Shown here piece after piece: positions 49,901 to 60,200 of a stretch of DNA of 64,000 nucleotides (position 1 is its first letter; the number at the start of each line of letters is the position of its first letter). The notes beneath the pieces were generated by a model that searched no databases, was not told where the DNA came from, and saw only the letters and a program-made list of their open reading frames with translations. Position numbers and translations under genes: made by a program. The stretch comes from Pomacea canaliculata (Eukaryota > Mollusca > Gastropoda > Architaenioglossa > Ampullariidae): the NCBI RefSeq assembly GCF_003073045.1, contig NC_037602.1, positions 9,038,464 through 9,102,463 of the forward strand. The letters are read 5' to 3'.

Positions 49901-52900
49901 AGTTGTTCAGTACATTGGAGAGATCTTAAGATATGTGTTAGCACAGCCTCCGGTTAGAATTTAGTTTTTAATATTTGCTATATAACACGTACTTACACTT
50001 TATTAACTTTACCAGGTGTCCTGACTATTACAAGGTTGTTAATAAACCAAATCAATGCTCTGGACTGTGGGCGTCTCACTGAACGGCCACTCTTGACCAA
50101 CTGCATAATGTTTTATTAAAAGAGCTCAGGAAATTTTTGGTCTGGTTCATTGGCTCTGCCACACACACACAGTTAGTTGTTGTCACCTCTTTAACCTGCC
50201 CGCCTTCTGGTTGATTTATTGACTTCTTAGTTGTTTACCTGAGTTGCGCTCTCGCTTCAGTACACAGAGGGTTTTGATTGTTACCATCATCACAGGGCTT
50301 CTACTAAGGCTAAATTCTTTGTCGTCCCAGGGACCCCTTCTTCAGATTTTTAAGGGGTCCCTGTTCTTAGCCCAAATTTGAAGGGGACCCCATTGACGAA
50401 AATTGAAGGGGTCCTCCGAACTTTTAATGCGTACTGTACGCAATTTTTTGCGTATGCAGAAGCCCTAAATGATCTAGAGCAGACCTGGTCAAAGGCCGTC
50501 CCGCGGGCCGCATCCGGCCCGCCTCCTGTCTCTGACCGATCCGCCCGCTGGCCAGCCCGCCAGTATATATACTATATATGCAGTATTGGGTAAAACTGAG
50601 TTAACTATATTAGTCCGGACCTCTAAACCCATCTCAATTTCTCATGCGGCCCCTGGGGAAAATCAATTGCCTACCCCTGATCTAGAGGGAGTGTCTTGAG
50701 ACTAGCTATGAGCCCAGGGTCTCTCACTTTTTCTACGGAGCCTTATATAGCAGTTGATGGTGGATGGACATAGCAGAATCCCTGACTTCACTGACAAGGG
50801 CAGTAATTCGTTTGGTTAAAGAACAGTTGTAGTCATAATAGTCAAATCATTTAGTATCAAAGAAAGAAACTTTACAAGAAAAATTTATTTATGGCAATGT
50901 CCTTGCTCACTTTGCGCATCTAATAAGGAATTTTCTTTCGTTAATAATTTTGATCCTTTTTCTCTTTCTTTGTCTAGAATGAACTGGACTGTGTACACAA
51001 TGTTAGGGCAGCAATAGGAAATGGTCTTTGCAAAGACGTTTTCACGGCATTCCAGGAGAGATTCAGAATTCCTTTTGTTTGCGAATTGTATGGTGCGACA
51101 GAAGGTGTGGGACTTATCTTCAACATTGCCAACAAACCGGGGGCCATTGGACGGCTGTCCCCACTACTGGTTAGTTTACAAAGATTTTCTGTGCATTTTG
51201 GTGCCGCAGAAAAGGTCTTCTCACTTCTACTTCATTTTCTTCCATAATGATTATCAAACAAACTACACACTCATTCTAAGATGAGACAAGAATTTATGTG
51301 AGCAGTCTTAATGGCCCTGGTTAATAATTTCATCGTCCACTACTAGGGGACAAACAATTACTGTTCTCGGACCAGGTGACAAATTTTGAGAGACGCATAT
51401 ATACAGTGTGCGTGCATGCAGTTGTATTCGCCACGAGTCAACTGACCTTTCACCTCACTCCTTGATGTTTGACTGTGACCCATGTCCCTGTTGTTTATTT
51501 TGGTATCGACTGCAACGATCAGGGGAAGGAACATCTCACGAAATACACCAACGCTGTGAAGAAGCTATTGAAGGGTTTTTTTTCCGCCTGGATGCTGCAG
51601 CCTCCAACAATTGTGAAAGATGTCACCTTCGACACAAGCAGGCGGAACTCTGGGAAAAAGACGTGTAGCACGTGCTGCGCCAGCCCAGCATGGACATACC
51701 GGTGTACGTCATCCGGAAAGAGGGTGCTACTTCGTAACATGCTGTTACCCTGGGTGGTAGATGAGGCAGATCGACAAGAAGGTGCCACAGATCACTCACA
51801 CGGTCGGTGGCAAAGTGGACTGTGCTGTTCGCAAAGAAATCATGATGGCATAGCAATAAACTACCTGGATCGCTAGGTGTTGTGTTGTCGAGAGGAGTGG
51901 GAGGCTGTACAACCACCCTCACCTCTCTTTTTACAAGTGTACGCTCTAAGTGCTTCGGATTGAGGTTGTTACTGTAGGTAGAGTACACAGTGTGCTACTT
52001 ATCTATGTCGTTTTTGACCCTAGTTTGACTTCTTCACACCACCTACTCTGTTGTATGAAGCTCCTTGAGCTTGCCCATTGGGGAGGGATATTTTGATCAC
52101 TATAAAAGCGAACTTTTATTTCTATTTATTTGCTATTCTTCGTTGTATTTATCACACTGAAACTACGGCTACCCGGCCTCCCCTCTAAATAATGATTTTT
52201 CTATGTCAGAACAAAACTGATCCAACCCCAAAAGAGTTGGTCAAGTTTGATTATGCAACAGCTCAACCAATCAGAGATAAAAATGGACATTGCATCAAAG
52301 TCAAAATTGGTGAGTACTCAATTTCTGTTTGTTAGTGAGACAAAGTTCATTTATACTCGCAATTTTTAGCTGTTTGTGGTTTTGTGGGGAGGGGGGGAAG
52401 GTTTTGTTTACTTTTTGGTTGTCATTAAAAGGATGTGACATTGCATTGCATTGTTTTGCTGCCGTCATTACCATTGGACCCTTGCATACCTTGTCCCTGT
52501 AATTAAGGGGGACTATATGGATAGACGCGAAAGCTGACAAGGCTCGCCACTCACACAGGTTTTGGACGATAATGAGCAGATCCTGCACAAGACGACCAGC
52601 CTAGTCTTAAGCCAGTTCTTCCATAACCCACACATGTTCAGTTTTTGTTATTCTCTTTTGTGAAAAACATTGTATTGCACAAAAAGAGTTTAGGGTCACT
52701 TTGATGTAGTGTATCATTACAGTCTCTGACATCGATCATAGTAAAATGGGACTTTACACATAAAATGTAAACGGATTTTTGTTCAAATGAGTTTTGTTAT
52801 CACAAATAAAATATTTTTACATCATAAGAAAATTCACTTTCCTTAAAGAACCATTTCCTACACAGCACTGTTGAGTTATTAAAAGTGTGTAGTTGTCAAC

Positions 52901-54028
52901 ATTAGTAATGTGTTGGAATGACTTATTTGTTTATCCTTTTAAAGTTTGAATATCATTATTTCACATAATGGTCATTGATGTTGGCAGGTGAACCTGGTCT
53001 GTTTTTGAGTAAAATTCCAGATGAGATGCGCCAAGGAAAGGATACTGTAAGAGTATACAAGGCATCAGAAGAAGCCAATGAAAAAAAGCTTGTTAGGAAT
53101 GCTTTTGCTGATGGTGATTTATATTTTAACTTTGGGGATGTGTTGTACCTAGACAAGGACTACTTCTTGTACTTCCACGACAGAATCGGTGACACATTCA
53201 GGTAAGACAGATATATTTAGTATGTAAAAAGGAATAGCTTACATACTTGGGTGTATGTCTGTGTCATGAGGGGCATGAAGGTAGAAGTGAAGTTCATGAG
53301 ATGATAAGTGATAAGATGAAAATGACATTATGCAAAAAGTTGAGTTAACCGGTCAATCTAGTAGCCTTTTAAATATATACTCAACCAAATACATATATTT
53401 AGCACAGCTTTTATTTAATGAATGAAAGGAAATTGAATATTTATGAGCCATATTTACATTTTCAGATGGAAAGGGGAAAACGTATCCACAACTGAGGTGT
53501 CAAATGTTCTTTCTTTGCTTTCTTTCATCGGTGATGCTAATGTGTATGGTGTTCAAGTACCAGGTATCTTCTGAATACATTGTTTTTTCCAATAAGTAGG
53601 AAAGAGTTTCCAGGTCTAAAATTCTAGGGTTTTTTTCTTTTCACTGTATTTTCTTCTTTCTTTCTAACAGTAATTTTCTGACAGCAACAAAGAATTTGAT
53701 ATTTGAATATTTTTCAGGTCATGATGGGCGTGCAGGAATGGCTGCAATCACTCTCAAAGAAGGCAATAAAATAACAGAGGCACAGCTGAAGCAGCTGTAC
53801 CAGCTGTGTGAAGATGACCTGGCAAGCTATGCTCGCCCCTTATTCATTCGTATTTTAAGCCAGTCAGTGCTGTCAGTCACCTTCAAACATCAGAAATACG
53901 ACCTTGTGCAAGAAGGTTATGACCTAACAAAGGTCACTGACCCTCTATACTACCATAATTCCTCAGCACAGACATACAGCCCACTGACTGCTCAAGTGTT
54001 GTCTACATTTCTACAGTCACGGCTCTGA
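46923..54028 (+). CDS. SLC27A2-like: Very-long-chain acyl-CoA synthetase / fatty acid transport protein, copy 3
   Basis: Intact, 628 codons (one residue shorter in the N-terminal hydrophobic segment). Exons: 46923-47033, 47332-47581, 48266-48376, 48756-48971, 49413-49571, 49828-49952, 50978-51169, 52210-52309, 52988-53201, 53466-53563 and 53718-54028 (TGA). The ATG exon begins at 46908. Keeps the P-loop [20 protein letters not shown], the FATP signature and a TFKHQK C-terminus. Differences: GNGLCKD replaces GNGLRKD; the AMP-binding motif is ELYGATEG; exon 4 reads [13 protein letters not shown]; exon 6 reads [17 protein letters not shown]. The N-terminus is [16 protein letters not shown]. The intron before exon 8 carries two small DNA transposons (50293-50467, 50480-50679); the next one carries an unclassified retroelement-like block. 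Confidence 0.92.
47263..47304 (+). repeat. Trinucleotide microsatellite (TAT/ACC/ACT)n
   Basis: Imperfect run of TAT, ACC and ACT triplets just upstream of the exon 3 acceptor (47331) of copy 3. It may affect spacing to the branch point. Copies 1, 2 and 4 lack it at this place. Confidence 0.8.
47601..47690 (-). repeat. LINE-tail-like insertion in copy 3 intron
   Basis: Near-identical counterpart of 36606-36692: (AAT)n then CAGCACATTTGTAAAGCACA, and the same downstream bases through AATGAGCACACACC, after which copies 2 and 3 diverge. Confidence 0.6.
50293..50467. mobile_element. Palindrome-rich TIR element, copy B (about 175 bp)
   Basis: Second clear copy of the element at 1005-1179, in the same orientation. 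Ends CAGGGCTTC (50293-50301) and GAAGCCCT plus a mutated last base (50459-50467). Internal hairpin GCGTACTGTACGC at 50429-50441 is unchanged. No clear target duplication at this copy. In the copy 3 intron before exon 8. Confidence 0.75.
50480..50679. mobile_element. hAT-type MITE with perfect 8-bp target duplication
   Basis: A 200-bp element with imperfect inverted ends, CAGACCTGGTCAAAGGCCG at the left and CAATTGCCTACCCCTG at the right, and GC-rich flanks inside (GGGCCGCATCCGGCCCGCC). The octamer ATCTAGAG occurs exactly at 50472-50479 and 50680-50687. Eight-base duplications and CAG..CTG ends are hAT hallmarks. No coding capacity; it must have been mobilised in trans. Confidence 0.88.
51380..52150 (+). 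mobile_element. Unclassified retroelement-like block in copy 3 intron
   Basis: GC-richer block between exons 8 and 9 of copy 3. It contains overlapping open frames on + (51469-51876, starting [15 protein letters not shown]) and - strands without a domain I recognise. It ends with GGGGAGGGATATTTTGATCACTATAAAAGC, split here as GGGGAGGGATATT and CACTATAAAAGC. The equivalent place in copy 4 (62930-63030) has GGGGAGGGATATGGCGC and a TATATAAGC, so the tail predates the copy 3/4 duplication. Type not determined. Confidence 0.45.
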
Positions 54029-54600
54029 ATGTGAATTCTTCAGCCTAATACCTGTGTAATATGTCTCTGAAGGTGTGAACAAGAGGAGATGATAAATTAA
54101 CTTTCCTGTTCTCTTTTATAATGTAAGAAAAATGGTGAGTGTTGTTAGGGAGATGCTCAGGGTACCACATAACCAGACTAAGGGACTAATCAATGATGCT
54201 GATGCTGATTATTTTGGTAACAGTACTATTGTAAGGCTGCTGTTGTGATAAAACTGTATACTTTTGTGATTGAATGTTCTTTAACACACTTAGTGCTCTC
54301 ATACCATGCTTTGAAGATCACAATAATCAGTCCAGGTATGGACAATAATCAGACAATATCTAAATAGTTTAAAAGGGACGCACACAGTATACTCTGTGGA
54401 TAAAATTGTGAACAAGAGGAAGTACAAAATTTGCTTTTCTTTTCATAATTTGTGAGAAATGGCAGGAGTTGAAGTTGTGATTCTCAGTGTGTATGGGGGA
54501 CAAAGGGAATATTCATTGATGAGGATGATTTCGAAGATGATGACTTTGCTAAGATAACACATCGCATAGATGCTGTTTTGTTTGTTCGTACCAGTATTAT
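54029..54600 (+). other. 3' UTR and flank of copy 3 with internal duplication
   Basis: Two related stretches occur in tandem. 54075-54200 and 54405-54600 both begin GAACAAGAGGA and run through a CTTTTATAAT/CTTTTCATAAT segment. The second is closer to the single 3' flank of copy 2 (43029 onward). No polyadenylation signal stands out. Confidence 0.5.
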
Positions 54601-54780
54601 GGCAATTGCTTGAGGTCATTTCGAAATATGAGGGGAGAGGGAGTGGGGAAGAAATTGGAGTACCCAGAGAAAACCACCGATGAACAGGTATCATAATTAG
54701 GCTAGATATGAACCAAAAGCCTTTCTCCACAGTGGTGACGACCAAGTGTTTTAACCACTATGCTACCAGTGGCCCTTTCT
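54600..54780 (-). mobile_element. tRNA-derived SINE
   Basis: On the - strand the head reads GGTAGCATAGTGGTTAAAAC (A-box TAGCATAGTGG), then GGTTCATATCT (B-box) about 45 bases on, and a body with GGTGGTTTTCTC and GGGTACTCC. A shorter relative lies in the 3' flank of copy 2 near 43270. Confidence 0.65.
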
Positions 54781-55269
54781 GCCCTCCATCCTAAGGAGGC
54801 TATTGTGCCATGGGTGGCCGGCTGTGTAGCAGGACAGTGCTGCTGAGCTCCACCTGTGAAATTGGATGCACCCCACTTCTTCTCGCTGCAGCCATTTTCA
54901 TCTCCTCTCGGCTAGAACAAACTCCACTGACTAATCGGCCTTACTATCCATGCTAGCCTCTATCACTCACACATCACAAAATTATAAAATTTACATATTT
55001 GCTAGTTTGGATGACGTCAGTGGATGGTGTCGAACAAGCTGATGCATCTATAAGAACCATCATGGGTTCAAGGTCTAGGGTCTGAATACTCCTGCTGGTG
55101 GATTGGACACACAAACACTCACAGGGTTGAGAAAACTGGAGTAGTCAGAAAGCAACCAGTGTTGGTCAGTCCTGAACCTGCGAGCAAGGAGTCAGTAATC
55201 AAGCCTAGAGAGTAAACAAGCACAGACAAGAGTGTTGGTAGAATGTGACGGATGGCGCTGATCTTACGG
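54781..55269. other. GC-richer intergenic DNA with repeat fragments
   Basis: Between copies 3 and 4. Includes CTCACAGGGTTGAGAAAACT and GTCAGTCCTGAACCTGCG, which echo the body of SINE-like sequences in introns of copies 3 and 4. No gene seen. Confidence 0.35.
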
Positions 55270-55710
55270 AACTCACAACAGACAGACAGCAGTAAGTTGA
55301 TTATCTACGGTCATGTCAAGAGTGATAATGAATCTCATATTCCTGACAGATGAGGTAAGGGTGATGTTGGTGTTGCCCACCTTGATGTGATTGGCAGACT
55401 GGCGAGCGATGATTGATGTCTTCTTCTCGAGCATAGAAGGGCTTCCGTTTTATCATCGTTGAGTTTAAGTTTGTTTACATCCAGTCCTTATACAGCTTCT
55501 GTATGGTGCTGGTAGCAAAGTGACTCAGCCGGTGGAGTGGAGCAGGACAGTTGCATATCGTCAGCATATGATTGATGAGAAACATGGTGAGACTGGATGC
55601 TTGATGAAAGTGGTTTTGTGTACAAAGTTAACAGAATGGGGACAAGTACTGAGCCTTGGGGGACCCAACAAGAAAGTGGAGTAGGGCGACATGTTTTATT
55701 TGGTTTGGTG
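55270..55710 (-). mobile_element. LINE reverse-transcriptase remnant
   Basis: On the - strand: VPQGSVLVPILLTLYTKP (about 55670-55610), YADDM at 55568-55554 (the RT catalytic Y-x-D-D box), KLKLNDDKTEALL near 55475-55435, and CEFRKISAIRHILPTL near 55270-55225. The frames shift between blocks, so it is inactive. The order matches CR1/Jockey-like non-LTR elements. Between copies 3 and 4. Confidence 0.8.
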
Positions 55711-56010
55711 CCTCACTTTGTCTTCGGCTGCCATAGTTTATCAACGCCCGATTAGTGTTCGTTGTTTTCACCAATAATTTCATAATTTATTAGCACATAA
55801 ACTCTCAGTTGATGGCTTCACTACAAAGATCACAATCTATCTTATGTCCAGATAAGAACACTCTTATGCCTTGAACAGGTACTTAAATTTGTAAGCTTTA
55901 AATATTTGTGAACATTGAAATGCAGGAATATTTTGTACTTTATGAGATTATAATAAGCAGATGGTTTCAGCTGAAGCAAATATTTTGCATTTATTCTCTC
56001 AAGTAAACAA

Positions 56011-57053
56011 ATCGTCCTGGAAACAGCTCTAGCAGAGGACGCAGTCTACTTAGTCGGGACGCAAGTTCAAAGAAACCTTCTTACCTCACTCCGCGGTTCC
56101 AGGTAGATATTGTCAGTTCATTTTTCCTGATATATATATATCTCTGACTCTTTCAGGAAATTTCAGGAGCGGATGGTTAAAAAAATTCACAGTTAAAAAA
56201 AGTATATTAATCTTAATGCGCATAAACCCTTAACAAGCCAATTTCAAATATTTGTCAATAAGACATACTAACAATTTCTCAATTCAAACTGTATACAAAC
56301 AGACGAACTTTTGAGTAATAAAAAGAAAACTTTATATTTGACAGTTGAATTAAGCCCACTGAATTAAATAACTTCAATAGCCAAGAAAATTATAGACATA
56401 TATTACTGAAATTCAACTGAGCATATCTTAACATTTTTTTAAACACTTTAATGCTTTTATTAACTGGTAATGTTATCGTGACATTAACTTTGCGTCCTTG
56501 GTTCAAATCTTTTTTTTTTAAAAAAGTCGAGCATAAATGAATTGGCATAACCAAGAAGAAACAGGCGTAACAAAATCATGTCGCGTTCTCGTCCATGAAC
56601 TCGGAATGTGGAGTGACATTTTTCCGGCTTGTATGGTGCAAAAAGTGAGGCAGACGTGAGGTACTTACTACCTTAGAACTCCTGGCTGTCCCTCTATCCT
56701 CCCCCTCCACTTCCCTCCCTTCCCCATTGGCTAGGTGTGGACTGTGGACACCTGCGGAGCGGCACCTTCAAGACAATTAACTCACTTTGATGCTCGCATA
56801 GATGGAACTTTCCTGTCAAACTGAGAAACTCGCGTGATTACCGTGCAGGTGGTAAGATTTACTGCAAGTGTACTTAATACTATGCAAACAATTAATATTT
56901 CACCCTGACATTATTCATCGTTAACACACACACAGCAGACCGTCTCAGCTCCTCCCTTGATGATTACATCCAGTTGACTGCCTGGTTTGTCTAAGGGTAG
57001 AATTCGTCCTGTCTGCGAGGTCCGGATGCTGCTTGATAGCGTCAGAAACAAGA
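56011..57053 (+). repeat. Segmental duplication, copy 4 5' region
   Basis: Partner of 44859-46262, same order and orientation, but lacking about 380 bp present in copy 3. Covers the first exon and most of the first intron of copy 4. Confidence 0.8.
56029..56102 (+). promoter_or_regulatory. Untranslated first exon / proximal promoter of copy 4
   Basis: Contains TAGCAGAGGACGC, AAGTTCAAAGAAACCTT (from 56063) and CTCACTCCGCGGTTCCAG ending at 56102 before GTAGAT. The second half of the DR1-like motif found in the other copies (AGATCG) is changed to AGAAAC. Confidence 0.6.
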
Positions 57054-57259
57054 AATAGACTAACATTGCCATTATCGTTCTATCATGCAAATTATATTTT
57101 TCGTTTTATGCTTGCCCCCTTTTTATTTGCGATCATAACACTGACCAGAGTCATGGAGGTGGTAGTGGGACTGGTGAGTGGTGGAAGTGTGGTGAGGATG
57201 ATGGTTACAGAAGGCCTGAGCTAAGATGATGATGATAATTACAGAAAGTCAGAACTAAA

Positions 57260-60200
57260 ATGCCAGGAATGCTGGACAAGGTGGTGATAGGAGCAGCAGG
57301 TGCTGCAGGTGTGGGAGTAGTTGCCTGGCAGACAACATTCCCATGGATCAAGTATGATATTCAGCTCATGAAGGTAATTATTAAATTAATTTATAGAGGT
57401 ATTATTAAATTATCTTGAACATATTAAGTCCTTTTATGAAATCATAGAACAATTTTTATTATAGACTTATGGCCTCTTAGCACTCAGTTGTATGTTTCTT
57501 CTGATTTCAAAATGTAAAATATATTCTTCCTAAATCCATAAAGATACAAAACTGTGTTGTTTTTATTTTAAAGAAAATTGTGCTAAGGTCAGTACTAGCA
57601 ATAATTTTCTAGTCCCACAGTGAATATCCCATCACTATTTTAGAGATATTAGCCTGTAAGCATCATCATGCAAATAAATCACTATTGTCGACAGATAGGA
57701 TGCCAGCTGTCCAATTGGCTGCAGCGTTAGTAGTATAAACATATCCATTAACATTCCTCATGTCAGAGTTTTGGTCTCTTTTTGCATGGAAATGTTTGCA
57801 TGATTGTATCTTGAGTTCCAAATAGTTTGTGTGTGTGTGAGAAATACGGGGAGAGGAACATTTATTCAGATTTTGTACTTCAGTACAACTGTAATGAGTG
57901 CAGCTTACTGATTTGAAAAAAATAATCATTCTTTTAGTCTATTAACTTTAATTTCAACTTCTGGTTTTGATTTTAGTGTTATTGTACAAGTCTGATAGTG
58001 CTAATGTTGACATGTTAGTGTATTAGTATGCATGCACCAAACAGGTCACTTCTAAGTCTTCGGCTCAAAAAAGTTGTACAGGTCAAATATATCCCGTCAT
58101 TTTAAAAAGGCTGAAGATCTTTTCTTGCAGACATATGCAGTTCTCTTACCCCTCTCCAGTACTCGGACAGAAAAACCAAATATGTCCACATATTTGTGTG
58201 CAAACATTTGAGCAGTCAAGATGGTTTCTTGTTGTTTCAGTTAGGGAAGCGTATGAATAAAATGCGCCAGGAATCCATGAAAAGCTTCTTGATTGACAAA
58301 TTTGAGACCCATGCAGACAAGCAGCCCAAGAAGGCAATGCTCATTTTTGAGGACTCTGTGTATACTTATGAGTTTATGGAGCTCCAGGCCAACCGTGTGG
58401 CCAATGCAGTACGATGTCTTGGACTCGGCTTTGGTGACACAGTCGCCATGATGATCCACAATGAGCCAGCTTTTATATGGACATTTTTGGGTAAGTTCAC
58501 AAGAAAAGTAAGAAATAATACACGCCTTTATAGTGTATAGGCCTCAAGTGTACCTTCATACACAAACATGTACACAACAACCACACATGAATGAATACAC
58601 ACCACACAATATACAGGATACATATGCATACATGTACACACGGTCATGCATGATTGCACACACACATACACACACCTCATGGAGGAAACTGAAGTACCAG
58701 AAGAAAACCATGCGAAGTCAGCCTTGTAAACAGGTGTCACATCCAGAAAGAGACAAAGGGGGAAAAACAAATCCCTGTTTCTTGATTACTTTGAAGTAAA
58801 ATTAAGCTAAAAATTCGAAAAAAAGGAAGTTTAATTAAGAGAAAGATAATTGGAATACATAAAAAGTAGTATAAGACATTCTATGATGCATACAAATTTT
58901 GCATGACCTTTTCAACAGTCTTCGACTTCTGGATAATCAAGAACTTTCTGCTTTGTGTGTCTAGAGTAATTTATATCATCTGCCACCTTAAAAGGAAAGA
59001 AAACCAAATTAACTTTTTACAGCATTAGTGTATACTGCCATATTTGTATAATTATATGACTGTGCAGATACCTATGCTAATATATTCATGGTAAGAATTC
59101 ATAAAGTGCAATTAATACAATAATTGTGTATTATAAAAAGAACATGTTTGTCACTATTTTTTCCCCAATTGAACAGGAATGCAGAAGCTTGGGATCTCAG
59201 TGGCATTCATCAACTTCAATCTAAGCACAAAACCCTTGATACATTCCATATTAGCATCGGATCCCAAAGCTTTCTTTGTTGGACATGGTAAGGATTGTTG
59301 AAACTGAGGGCCTTTTCTGCTTCTTTTTATTTATTACCTGGTTTTGCTTCTTAGACTTAATTGGCTCAAGTTCTATTATTGTTATCAGACCTTTTACAAA
59401 CCCCTCACTACATACATTACATTTATACTTACTACATTTACTTCAGGGGTTAGATGGGACAACATTCAACAATGTATTGCATTATCCAACTTGTCTAGCA
59501 GCAGAATGAGTTAGTAAGGTTAATGAGAGCGTATTAGTGATTAAATGGTATTTGCTTAGGCTAGCACTGTAAAAATTAGGATAGCACAAAACTAAAATGA
59601 GAAGTTATCTGTTCACTGTGTGGCAAATAAACACATTGCAATGCCTTTTTGTCTCTTAGGGTTTGACCTGCTTCATGCAGTCAGTGATGTACTGGATGAC
59701 CTACAGGGTCTCCCCATTTACATCCAGGGGTGTACTGGACATGAGGTGCCACTGGGAATGAATGATTTTGATTCTCTTATGGCACAGTCTTTACCTGTGA
59801 GGACTGATCGAAGTGTGAGAAAAAACTTGAACAAGGAGTCTATTCTTTGCTACATCTACACGTCAGGAACAACGGGTATCTTAAAAAAGAAACTAGAGAA
59901 TAGGGAATCTTACTTTGTTACAACTCACTTTTCAGGTTTCTCTTTTAGAAATGTTTGATTTGGATGTCAGTTTGTAATATATGTGCCTGTACATGCAAGA
60001 TCATTACTTATGACGGTGAGCGGTTGTACAGTGGATAAGTATGACTTTGACCTAAGACTTGAACATTCAGCACTTCATTACAATGTTTAAACAGGCACAT
60101 CCACAAGACTTTTTCTTTCCTCTTTTATTGATCTTAGTCAATATTTACCACAATATATAATCCACCGTCTAGATATATAATCCACAGTCCCGGAAGAGGA

